A stretch of DNA of 5,747 bases from Alphaproteobacteria bacterium (GTDB taxonomy: Bacteria > Pseudomonadota > Alphaproteobacteria > Rhodospirillales > Rhodospirillaceae): assembly GCA_003250275.1 (NCBI GenBank), contig QKGW01000515.1, positions 1 through 5,747 on the forward strand, in the 5' to 3' direction. Below the pieces are notes generated by a model, which made no database searches, was not told the DNA's origin, and saw nothing but the letters and a program-made list of their open reading frames with translations. Positions 1 through 4,538 of the stretch are shown here, one piece after another. A program made the position numbers and the translations under genes. Every line of letters starts with the position of its first letter. The stretch's first letter is position 1.

Positions 1-26
1 TTGATGATCGCTGTGACAAGCTTCAT
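1..26 (-). CDS. Third PII family protein gene, N-terminal fragment
   Basis: Only the first eight codons and part of the ninth are inside the window. Read on the minus strand they give MKLVTAIIK, the canonical first strand of GlnK-type PII proteins and identical to the start of the PII gene at 2306-2644. A good ribosome binding site (GGAGG, minus strand of 35-39) lies eight bases before the ATG. A sigma-54-like promoter at 104-119 faces the gene, and amtB upstream is closed by a terminator, so this is probably a separate nitrogen-regulated unit. The codons differ synonymously from both other PII copies, so it is not a recent exact duplicate. That the rest is an intact PII gene, perhaps followed by a second amtB, is inference; the remainder is out of view. 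Confidence 0.72.
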
Positions 27-103
27 CCGTTCTCCCTCCAATTCGATCGCGGCTCATTCGCCGCAAAACAGCACAGCCCCACAGGCCGTTCGCAGGGCTG
101 TAA

Positions 104-119
104 TACAAGCCTCGTGCCA
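104..119 (-). promoter_or_regulatory. Sigma-54 (-24/-12) promoter candidate for the third PII gene
   Basis: The minus strand reads TGGCACG-N4-TTGTA. The -24 element matches the RpoN consensus TGGCACG exactly, the four-base spacer is correct, and the -12 element differs from TTGCA at one base (T for C). The predicted start lies near position 93, leaving a leader of about 67 bases before the ATG at 26. The same 8+8 bases recur with the same deviation before the glnK-amtB pair at 2086-2105, which strengthens both calls. NtrC-dependent activation under nitrogen limitation is inferred from known glnK-amtB systems. Confidence 0.7.
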
Positions 120-270
120 CACGCGAGATTACCGAAAAAATACCGCCATAACATGGGATTGCACAGTGGCTTAGAGTATCTTTGGAATACCCGAGTGGAC
201 CGCGCGGAGAAATTCTGCTCAATTCGTGCGCATAATGCCTAAGTTGCTGAAATAACCTGCACTCACGCCA

Positions 271-309
271 CAAAAAAGAAACGGCGCCGAAGATCGCTCT
301 CCGGCGCCG
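271..309 (-). terminator. Intrinsic terminator after amtB
   Basis: The eight-base arms CGGCGCCG (282-289) and CGGCGCCG (302-309) pair perfectly. After one A-C mismatch, AGA/TCT extends the stem around a TCGC loop (294-297). In the minus-strand transcript the stem is followed at once by TTTCTTTTTTG, a good U-tract. It sits 24 bases past the amtB stop and separates amtB from the third PII gene. Confidence 0.9.
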
Positions 310-332
310 CCCGATGGAATTGCCGCGCGCGA

Positions 333-1652
333 TCAGTGCACGACGGTTTCGCCGTGAAGGGCGAGATCGAGGCCTTCGCGCTCCACCTGCTGGCTCACGC
401 GCAAGCCGACGATCATGTCGACGATCTTGAGGATGACGAAGCTGCCGACCGCCGACCACACGATGGTGAGGACGATGCCCTCGACCTGGGTGACGACCTG
501 CGCGGCGTTGCCGTCGACGAGGCCGGACTTGCCGCCCACGAAAGAGGTGGCGAACACGCCGGTCAGCACCGCGCCGACGACGCCGCCGAGACCATGCACG
601 CCCCAGACGTCGAGCGCGTCGTCGTAGCCGAACATCGACTTGAGCCCGGTGCAGCCCCAGAAGCAGATCACGCCGGCGGCGATGCCGATCACGAGCGCGC
701 CCGACACCGAGACGAAGCCGCAGGCCGGGGTGATCGCGACGAGACCGGCGACCGCGCCCGACGCGCCGCCGAGGAGGCTCGGCTTGCCGCGGGTGATCCA
801 CTCGGCGAGCGCCCAGGCGACGACCGCGGCGGCGGTGGCGACGTGGGTGTTGATCATCGCGTAGCCCGCGAGACCGCCCGAGGTGAGCGCCGAACCGGCG
901 TTGAAGCCGAACCAGCCGACCCACAGCAGCGAAGCGCCGATCATCGTCAGGGTGAGGTTGTGCGGCGCCATGTTCTCGGTGCCGAGACCCTCGCGCTTGC
1001 CGACCATCAGGGTGGCGACGAGACCCGCGACCGCAGCGTTGATGTGCACCACGGTGCCGCCGGCGAAGTCGAGCACGCCCTCGCCGCCGAGGTAGCCGCC
1101 CGGACCCCAGACCATGTGCGCGACCGGCACGTAGACGACGATCATCCAGATGCCGAGGAAGAGCATCATCGCGGAGAACTTCATGCGGTCCGCCGGGCCG
1201 CCGATGATCAGCGCCGGGGTGATCACCGCGAAGGTGCACTGGAACATCACGAACACCATTTCCGGGATCGTGCCGGAGAGGGTGTCGGGGCCGATGCCCG
1301 AGAGCATCAGACGGTCGAGGCTGCCGATGAACGGATTGCCCTCGGTGAAGGCGAGGCTGTAACCCGCGATCACCCACAGCACCGAAAGCATACCGGTGGC
1401 GAACAGGCACTGCATCAGCACGGTGAGGACGTTCTTCTGACGCACCAGACCGCCGTAGAACAGCGCGAGGCCGGGCACGGTCATCAGCAGCACGAGGACC
1501 GAGGAGATCAGCATCCACGCGGTATCGCCGGTGTCGAGGGTGACTTCGGCCGCCGCCTCGGCGGCGGGCTCCGCGGTCTGGGCGAGGGCCGGATCGACCC
1601 AAGCGAGGACCGCAAGGGCGGCGGAAAGCGCCGCGAACTTACCCTTGCTCAT
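333..1652 (-). CDS. amtB: Ammonium transporter AmtB
   Basis: This 439-residue ammonium channel of the Amt/Mep/Rh family moves ammonium across the inner membrane. Residues 1-24 form a cleavable signal peptide (hydrophobic core, then DPALA|Q), and about eleven membrane helices follow, as in trimeric bacterial AmtB. By alignment with E. coli AmtB, the key residues are present: pore histidines H203 and H353 (in GVHGLGG), D195 (LDFAGGTVVHINA), F141 for the outer phenylalanine gate, F250 and S254 (FGFNAGS), and W182. The cytoplasmic tail keeps the family motif (GLRVSQQVEREGLDL, then HGE) that docks GlnK, so PII inhibition should work. The ATG at 1652 is chosen because AAGGA lies nine bases upstream and the signal peptide starts there; the frame stays open further upstream only over glnK. 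The gene starts 17 bases after the glnK stop, so the pair is an operon. The family call is near certain; the physiological role is inferred. Confidence 0.97.
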   Translation of the reverse strand: MSKGKFAALSAALAVLAWVDPALAQTAEPAAEAAAEVTLDTGDTAWMLISSVLVLLMTVPGLALFYGGLVRQKNVLTVLMQCLFATGMLSVLWVIAGYSLAFTEGNPFIGSLDRLMLSGIGPDTLSGTIPEMVFVMFQCTFAVITPALIIGGPADRMKFSAMMLFLGIWMIVVYVPVAHMVWGPGGYLGGEGVLDFAGGTVVHINAAVAGLVATLMVGKREGLGTENMAPHNLTLTMIGASLLWVGWFGFNAGSALTSGGLAGYAMINTHVATAAAVVAWALAEWITRGKPSLLGGASGAVAGLVAITPACGFVSVSGALVIGIAAGVICFWGCTGLKSMFGYDDALDVWGVHGLGGVVGAVLTGVFATSFVGGKSGLVDGNAAQVVTQVEGIVLTIVWSAVGSFVILKIVDMIVGLRVSQQVEREGLDLALHGETVVH

Positions 1653-1669
1653 ATCGAATAATCCTTGAA

Positions 1670-2008
1670 TCACAGCGCTTCGGCGTTGGTTTCGCCGGTG
1701 CGGATGCGCACCACCTTGGCGATGTCGGTAATGAACACCTTGCCGTCGCCGATCTTGCCGGTCTTGGCCGCCGCAACGATGGTGTCGACCACGGAGTCGA
1801 CGAGATCGGCGGGAACCGCGACCTCGATCTTCACCTTGGGCAGAAAGCTGACCACGTACTCGGCGCCGCGATAGATCTCGGTCTGACCCTTCTGACGGCC
1901 GAACCCCTTCACTTCGCTCACCGTAAGGCCCTGCACCCCGAGCGGGATCAGCGCTTCGCGGACGTCGTCGAGTTTGAATGGCTTGATGACTGCCGTGACG
2001 AGCTTCAT
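1670..2008 (-). CDS. glnK: PII signal protein GlnK, amtB-linked
   Basis: This is a PII nitrogen sensor of 112 residues, the standard length, which forms trimers. It reads 2-oxoglutarate and ATP/ADP and controls AmtB and other nitrogen proteins. The T-loop (37-55) carries Tyr51, the uridylylation site, and Arg47, the residue that plugs the AmtB pore in the known complex. Gln39 and Lys58 (2-oxoglutarate site), the B-loop TGKIGDGK (83-90), and Arg101 and Arg103 (nucleotide site) are all present. The N-terminus MKLVT is GlnK-like rather than GlnB-like (MKKID in E. coli). Residue 54 is Ser, where the paralogue at 2306-2644 has Asn. The start at 2008 has GGAGA ten bases upstream. The 17-base gap to amtB marks a glnK-amtB operon, probably driven by the sigma-54-like site at 2089-2104. 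The protein is 87/112 identical (about 78%) to its neighbour, with an identical T-loop. Confidence 0.96.
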   Translation of the reverse strand: MKLVTAVIKPFKLDDVREALIPLGVQGLTVSEVKGFGRQKGQTEIYRGAEYVVSFLPKVKIEVAVPADLVDSVVDTIVAAAKTGKIGDGKVFITDIAKVVRIRTGETNAEAL

Positions 2009-2061
2009 TTGGTTTGGTTCTCCACAAAAATCCGGGCGGTTCTCGCGCCGCCGACCAGCAT

Positions 2062-2077
2062 CCCCGCCGACGCGGGG
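2062..2077 (-). other. Leader hairpin of the glnK-amtB transcript
   Basis: The arms CCCCGC (2062-2067) and GCGGGG (2072-2077) form a perfect six-base stem with a four-base loop. They lie immediately downstream of the start site predicted from the sigma-54-like promoter (near 2079), so the hairpin would sit at the extreme 5' end of the glnK-amtB mRNA. No U-tract follows, so it is not a terminator. A role in mRNA stability is possible but not shown. Confidence 0.4.
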
Positions 2078-2088
2078 CGGATTGCTAA

Positions 2089-2104
2089 TACAAAGGGCGT
2101 GCCA
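2089..2104 (-). promoter_or_regulatory. Sigma-54 (-24/-12) promoter candidate for glnK-amtB
   Basis: The minus strand reads TGGCACG-N4-TTGTA, with an exact -24 element, correct spacing and one mismatch in the -12 element (T for C in TTGCA). The flanks also match the copy at 101-120, giving GTGGCACG-N4-TTGTATTA in both. The predicted start near 2079 leaves a leader of about 70 bases before the glnK ATG. Control of glnK-amtB by RpoN and NtrC is well established in other proteobacteria, which supports the call. An NtrC enhancer is not clearly visible. Confidence 0.72.
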
Positions 2105-2180
2105 CCGGGGACAGCCCTCGAAGTCTCATGGAAAACCTCGGAGCGTGGGGATGATGAAGGGTATGACCGACGCGTTGCCC

Positions 2181-2213
2181 GCACGAACGTGCCTGGATTT
2201 TCGGCATTTGCCG
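2181..2213. repeat. Two short inverted repeats upstream of the glnK promoter
   Basis: GCACG-AA-CGTGC (2181-2192) and CGGCA-TT-TGCCG (2202-2213) are perfect palindromes with two-base centres. They lie about 100-135 bases upstream of the predicted glnK start, the distance where sigma-54 enhancers usually sit. The first has GCAC/GTGC half-sites like NtrC, but separated by four bases instead of the classical seven, so it does not fit the known operator. They may bind a regulator or be chance in GC-rich DNA. The rest of the 297-base gap between the PII genes shows only the promoter, a leader hairpin and the terminator. Confidence 0.3.
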
Positions 2214-2240
2214 CAACAATGGCCGCCCGAATTTTGATCA

Positions 2241-2283
2241 CCCCAAATGCAACGCGCGGGCCGAAGCGTTTTCGGCCCGCGCG
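2241..2283 (-). terminator. Terminator-like hairpin after the first PII gene
   Basis: A perfect 13-base stem pairs 2253-2265 (CGCGCGGGCCGAA) with 2271-2283 around a five-base loop. It starts 22 bases past the stop of the PII gene at 2306-2644. In the minus-strand transcript it is followed by TTGCATTTGGGG, a weak, interrupted U-tract, so termination is probable but may be incomplete. It isolates this PII gene from the sigma-54-driven glnK-amtB unit. Confidence 0.72.
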
Positions 2284-2305
2284 CAGGGTGGGAATGGACG
2301 AAATT

Positions 2306-2644
2306 CTACAGGGCTTCGGTATCGGTCTCGCCGGTACGGATGCGCACCACCCGCCCGACCTCGGCGACGAACACCTTGCCGTCGCCGATCTTGCCGGTAC
2401 GCGCGGCGTTGGTGATCGCCTCGACGACGCCGTCGGCGAGGCCGTCGGGCACCGCGATCTCGATCTTCACCTTGGGCAGGAAGTTCACCACGTATTCGGC
2501 GCCCCGATAAATCTCGGTCTGGCCTTTCTGACGGCCGAAACCCTTGACCTCGGTCACCGTCATGCCCTCGACCCCGAGGGGCGTGAGCGCGGCGCGCACG
2601 TCGTCGAGCTTGAAGGGTTTGATGATCGCCGTAACCAGCTTCAT
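2306..2644 (-). CDS. glnK: PII signal protein, GlnK-like paralogue, monocistronic
   Basis: This is a second complete PII protein of 112 residues. It has Tyr51 and Arg47 in the T-loop, Gln39, Lys58, the B-loop TGKIGDGK (83-90), and Arg101 and Arg103. It should therefore sense 2-oxoglutarate and adenylates and be uridylylated like its neighbour. The N-terminus MKLVTAIIKPFKL and Asn54 resemble E. coli GlnK more than GlnB. Against the paralogue at 1670-2008, 25 of 112 residues differ, mostly at 63-82 and 93-98, while residues 32-53 are identical. The start at 2644 is preferred because GGGAG lies eight bases upstream and it gives the family's N-terminus; the ATG at 2650 would sit only two bases from that site. 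It is flanked by terminators on both sides and lacks a sigma-54-like site, so it is probably transcribed alone and regulated differently. Whether it acts on AmtB or on GlnE, NtrB or other targets cannot be told from sequence. Confidence 0.95.
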   Translation of the reverse strand: MKLVTAIIKPFKLDDVRAALTPLGVEGMTVTEVKGFGRQKGQTEIYRGAEYVVNFLPKVKIEIAVPDGLADGVVEAITNAARTGKIGDGKVFVAEVGRVVRIRTGETDTEAL

Positions 2645-2681
2645 GTGCATGTCTCCCGCGCGGGTTCGTATATCGATCCAC

Positions 2682-2690
2682 ATATTACCA
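2682..2690 (-). promoter_or_regulatory. Possible extended -10 promoter for the first PII gene
   Basis: The promoter must lie in the short space between the rpoH terminator (ending at 2726 on this strand) and the ATG at 2644. The best candidate is TGG-TAATAT, an extended -10 (TGN) with four of six matches to TATAAT. No good -35 is visible. A palindrome CCCGCGCGGG (2655-2664) follows in the leader and overlaps the ribosome binding site. No TGGCAC-type sigma-54 site is present here. Confidence 0.25.
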
Positions 2691-2725
2691 GACTCGAACG
2701 AACCCCGCATCCTCCGATAACGCAA

Positions 2726-2752
2726 AGAAAAACCCGGCCAGAAGGCCGGGTT
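2726..2752 (-). terminator. Intrinsic terminator after rpoH
   Basis: A perfect nine-base stem AACCCGGCC/GGCCGGGTT (2731-2739 and 2744-2752) has a four-base loop. In the minus-strand transcript it runs into GGTTTTTCTTT, a clear U-tract. It lies 23 bases past the rpoH stop and cleanly separates the heat-shock sigma factor gene from the nitrogen genes. Confidence 0.93.
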
Positions 2753-2775
2753 CGTCAGGGATTTTGCAAAATCTC

Positions 2776-3681
2776 TCAGGGGAGGAACAGCGCCGGCTCG
2801 GGGCGATCGTGCCCGAGGCGGGTGGACGCCTCCTTGATCGCGCGCGAGAGCTTGTCGAACGCGCGGTTCTCGATCTGGCGCACGCGCTCGCGGCTGATGC
2901 CGTAGGACTTGCCGATATCCTCGAGGGTCATCGGCTCGGCCTGGAGGCGGCGCAGACGGATGATGTCCGCCTCGCGCGGGCTCAGGTCGCGCATCGCGTC
3001 GGCGATCAAGCGGTGGCCGAGGTCGGTCTCCTGCTGCGCCGTGAGGATTTCCTCCTGGTTCGGGCGGCGGTCGACGAGCAGCTCGATGCGCTCCATGCCG
3101 CCGTCCTCGCCCACCGGCGCGTTCAGGGTCGCGTCCGGCTTCGAGAGGCGGCGGTTCATCGTCACCACCTCGTGCTCCGGCACGCCGAGATCCTTCGCGA
3201 TCGTCTGCACGTCCTCGGGCGCGAGGTCGCCGTCCTCATAGCGGCCGAGCGCGGCTTTGGCGCGGCGGAGGTTGAAGAACAGCTTCTTCTGCGCCGCGAC
3301 GGTGCCGATCTTCACCATCGACCAGCTGTTGAGGATGTATTCGTTGATCGCCGCCTTGATCCACCACATCGCGTAGGTGGAGAGACGGAACCCGCGCTCC
3401 GGATCGTACTTCTTCACCGCGCGCATCAGGCCGACGTTGCCTTCGGAGATCAAATCGGCGACCGGCAGACCGTAGTGGCGGTAGCCCATCGCGATCTTCG
3501 CCACCAGACGCAGGTGGCTGGTCACCAGCTTGTGAGCGGCTTCAACGTCGCCGTGGTCGGTGAAACGGCGCGAGAGCATGTATTCCTCATCGGCCGGCAG
3601 CACCGGAAACGCGCGGATCGCGCGCAAATATCCTTGCAGACCGCCTTCGTCGGAAATCGCCGGTACACTGAACGTCGTCAT
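2776..3681 (-). CDS. rpoH: RNA polymerase sigma-32 (heat-shock) factor RpoH
   Basis: RpoH directs RNA polymerase to heat-shock promoters (chaperones, proteases). The 301-residue length is typical of alphaproteobacterial RpoH. Region 2 spans about 48-117: HLRLVAKIA, then LISEGNVGLMRAVKKYDPER (core binding), then the -10 recognition helix around STYAMWWIKAAINEYI. The diagnostic RpoH box QKKLFFNLRR is at 131-140 and separates this protein from the housekeeping sigma-70. Region 3 follows, and region 4.2, with the -35 helix-turn-helix (MTLEDIGKSYGISRERVRQI), is at 251-270. No region 1.1 is present, as expected. The start at 3681 has GAGGAG eight bases upstream. The gene stands alone, with its own terminator (2726-2752) and a divergent cytochrome c gene behind it. 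It may have a long leader from a promoter near 3939-3966. The family call is secure; how it responds to heat is not visible here. Confidence 0.97.
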   Translation of the reverse strand: MTTFSVPAISDEGGLQGYLRAIRAFPVLPADEEYMLSRRFTDHGDVEAAHKLVTSHLRLVAKIAMGYRHYGLPVADLISEGNVGLMRAVKKYDPERGFRLSTYAMWWIKAAINEYILNSWSMVKIGTVAAQKKLFFNLRRAKAALGRYEDGDLAPEDVQTIAKDLGVPEHEVVTMNRRLSKPDATLNAPVGEDGGMERIELLVDRRPNQEEILTAQQETDLGHRLIADAMRDLSPREADIIRLRRLQAEPMTLEDIGKSYGISRERVRQIENRAFDKLSRAIKEASTRLGHDRPEPALFLP

Positions 3682-3722
3682 TGCAAAAGCTCCTCGAACC
3701 TAAAGGATGGACGCTTTTTCCG

Positions 3723-3736
3723 GGGGCAGCAGCCCC
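3723..3736 (-). other. Hairpin in the rpoH leader
   Basis: GGGGC (3723-3727) and GCCCC (3732-3736) pair around a four-base loop. The hairpin lies about 40 bases before the rpoH start codon. The minus-strand sequence after it is not a U-tract, so it is not a terminator. A weaker stem ACCCGG/CCGGGT (3880-3885 and 3901-3906) lies further upstream in the same predicted leader. Neither visibly pairs with the rpoH ribosome binding site, so a thermosensor cannot be claimed. Confidence 0.35.
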
Positions 3737-3797
3737 ATTCCTCCTCCGGGCGCGCCAAAAAGCGGAACGCGGCCGGAAGGCATCGACGCGAGCGGGT

Positions 3798-3845
3798 CTA
3801 GGTAAGGCCGTGGCGAAGGCTGGCGATAAAGTTCAGAGTCATCAT
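3798..3845 (-). other. Possible 14-15 codon leader ORF upstream of rpoH
   Basis: A strong ribosome binding site (GGAGG, minus strand 3848-3852) precedes two adjacent ATG codons (3845 and 3842). The second, five bases away, is better placed. The peptide reads MMTLNFIASLRHGLT and ends at TAG (3798-3800). It lies inside the predicted rpoH leader, about 115 bases before the rpoH start. I do not recognise the peptide. It could be a regulatory upstream ORF, a remnant of a small gene, or chance. Confidence 0.22.
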
Positions 3846-3938
3846 ATCCTCCATCGAGCAACATGAATTCCGAGACTTGACCCGGCTGCTCCCTTGCACA
3901 CCGGGTAGGTCGGCCCATGGGGTGGCACCGACGCGATA

Positions 3939-3966
3939 AATATACAACATAGTACAAAAATCGCAA
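3939..3966 (-). promoter_or_regulatory. Sigma-70-like promoter candidate for rpoH
   Basis: On the minus strand, TTGCGA (3961-3966; four of six to TTGACA) is followed after 16 bases by TATATT (3939-3944; five of six to TATAAT). This sits in a conspicuous AT-rich island within GC-rich DNA. Transcription from near 3932 would give rpoH a leader of about 250 bases. Other start sites nearer the gene remain possible. Confidence 0.45.
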
Positions 3967-4133
3967 GCCCCCTTAGCGCGCTTGGTTATGAGACCGGCTT
4001 CACAAACATCGGCGGTTTTCGCCACCGCGCGGAAAGAACGCGGCCGCCGGGGTTGCGCCCTCCGGCGGATCATGGGATTGTCCCCGCCGCGTTCCTGCCA
4101 GTCTCGTCCAGATCAACGCCGGGAGACCTGCCG

Positions 4134-4538
4134 ATGTTCCAGGCAAATCGCTGTGCCGCCGCGTTATTTTTCGCGGTGCTCGCCACTGCGGCGACGGCCC
4201 GCGCCGACGACGCGCCGCGCGCGCTCCGAAGCTGCGTCGCCTGCCATACCTTCGACAAGGGCGGGCACTCGAAAATCGGACCCAACCTCTGGGGAATCGC
4301 CGGCGCACCCGCGATGCACGACGACGCCTACGGCAAATACGGCGACGATTTCCGCGACGCCGCCGCGAGCGGGCTGGTGTGGACCGACGCGAACCTCGAC
4401 GCCTACATCGCGGACCCGGTCAACTTCCTGCGCGACGCCGTCGGCCGCCGCTCGGTGCGCACCTACATGATCACCCGGGTGCCGCGCCCCAACGATCGCG
4501 GCGCGATCGTCGAATACCTCAAATCCCTGAAGGACTGA
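4134..4538 (+). CDS. Small class I cytochrome c, periplasmic
   Basis: This 134-residue protein begins with a Sec signal peptide (about 1-24, a hydrophobic stretch LFFAVLATAA, then TARA|DD), so it is exported; the mature form is about 110 residues with one haem. The haem-attachment motif CVACH is at 34-38, with His38 as proximal ligand, followed by the class I motif GPNLWG (49-54). Met112 (TYMITRVPRP) is the likely distal ligand, and a C-terminal helix NDRGAIVEYLKSL completes the c2-type fold. Such proteins shuttle electrons between membrane complexes and reductases or oxidases; the partner cannot be told here, since no other redox gene is in view. The ATG at 4134 has GGGAGA seven bases upstream and yields the signal peptide; an in-frame start at 4053 would add an unlikely 27 residues. 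It is divergent from rpoH, and its last 20 bases overlap the convergent hydrolase gene. Confidence 0.93.
   Translation: MFQANRCAAALFFAVLATAATARADDAPRALRSCVACHTFDKGGHSKIGPNLWGIAGAPAMHDDAYGKYGDDFRDAAASGLVWTDANLDAYIADPVNFLRDAVGRRSVRTYMITRVPRPNDRGAIVEYLKSLKD

Larger units (their letters stand above)
27..332. other. Intergenic region between amtB and the third PII gene
   Basis: These 306 bases hold no convincing gene. They contain the amtB terminator (271-309), a sigma-54-like site (104-119) and an inverted repeat ACAGCCC/GGGCTGT (73-79 and 95-101) straddling the predicted transcription start near position 93. The stretch 120-270 is visibly more AT-rich than the genes, as expected for a regulatory region. 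Isolated GCAC (161-164) and GTGC half-sites are present, but I find no pair with the GCAC-N7-GTGC spacing of a classical NtrC site, so no operator is claimed. Confidence 0.6.
3682..4133. other. Divergent intergenic region between rpoH and the cytochrome c gene
   Basis: These 452 bases contain no gene I can support. The middle (3931-3965) is the most AT-rich part and carries a sigma-70-like promoter facing rpoH. The rpoH-proximal part holds hairpins and a possible mini-ORF. The cytochrome-proximal part (3970-4133) holds a seven-base inverted repeat, CCGCCGG/CCGGCGG (4044-4050 and 4062-4068), without a U-tract on either side. I found no convincing plus-strand promoter for the cytochrome gene. 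A 54-codon open frame on the minus strand (3700-3864) has only about 57% G/C at third positions, much lower than the real genes, and no good ribosome binding site. Confidence 0.6.

Noticed and set aside
336..1661. A 441-codon open frame on the plus strand opposite amtB.
   Set aside because: Its product is a His/Asp/Arg/Glu-rich low-complexity string without domains. It is the usual mirror frame of a GC-rich gene, and AmtB on the other strand is unmistakable.
1653..2027. The amtB frame is open upstream to 2027, which would add 125 residues to AmtB.
   Set aside because: The extension overlaps glnK in another frame and is Arg/Gly-rich. The ATG at 1652 has a ribosome binding site and starts a clear signal peptide.
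2005..2241. A 78-codon minus-strand frame ending in an ATGA overlap with the glnK start.
   Set aside because: It would begin at GTG without a good ribosome binding site, spans the sigma-54 promoter and leader hairpin, and resembles no known protein. The overlap looks accidental.
2653..2664. The palindrome CCCGCGCGGG overlapping the ribosome binding site of the first PII gene, as a possible translational switch.
   Set aside because: The palindrome is short and has no loop when folded on itself. Such sequences are common in GC-rich DNA, and nothing else supports a riboswitch.
2009..2905. A 298-codon plus-strand open frame across the first PII gene and the end of rpoH.
   Set aside because: It lies antisense to two certain genes and through two terminators, and its product has no recognisable domain.
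3700..3864. A 54-codon frame on the minus strand just before rpoH.
   Set aside because: Only about 57% of third codon positions are G or C, unlike the neighbouring genes. The start lacks a good ribosome binding site, and no family is recognised.
3923..3938. A TGGCAC on the plus strand that could be a -24 element for the cytochrome c gene.
   Set aside because: At the -12 distance the sequence is CGATA, with no GC or TTGC-like element, and the site is about 200 bases from the start codon.
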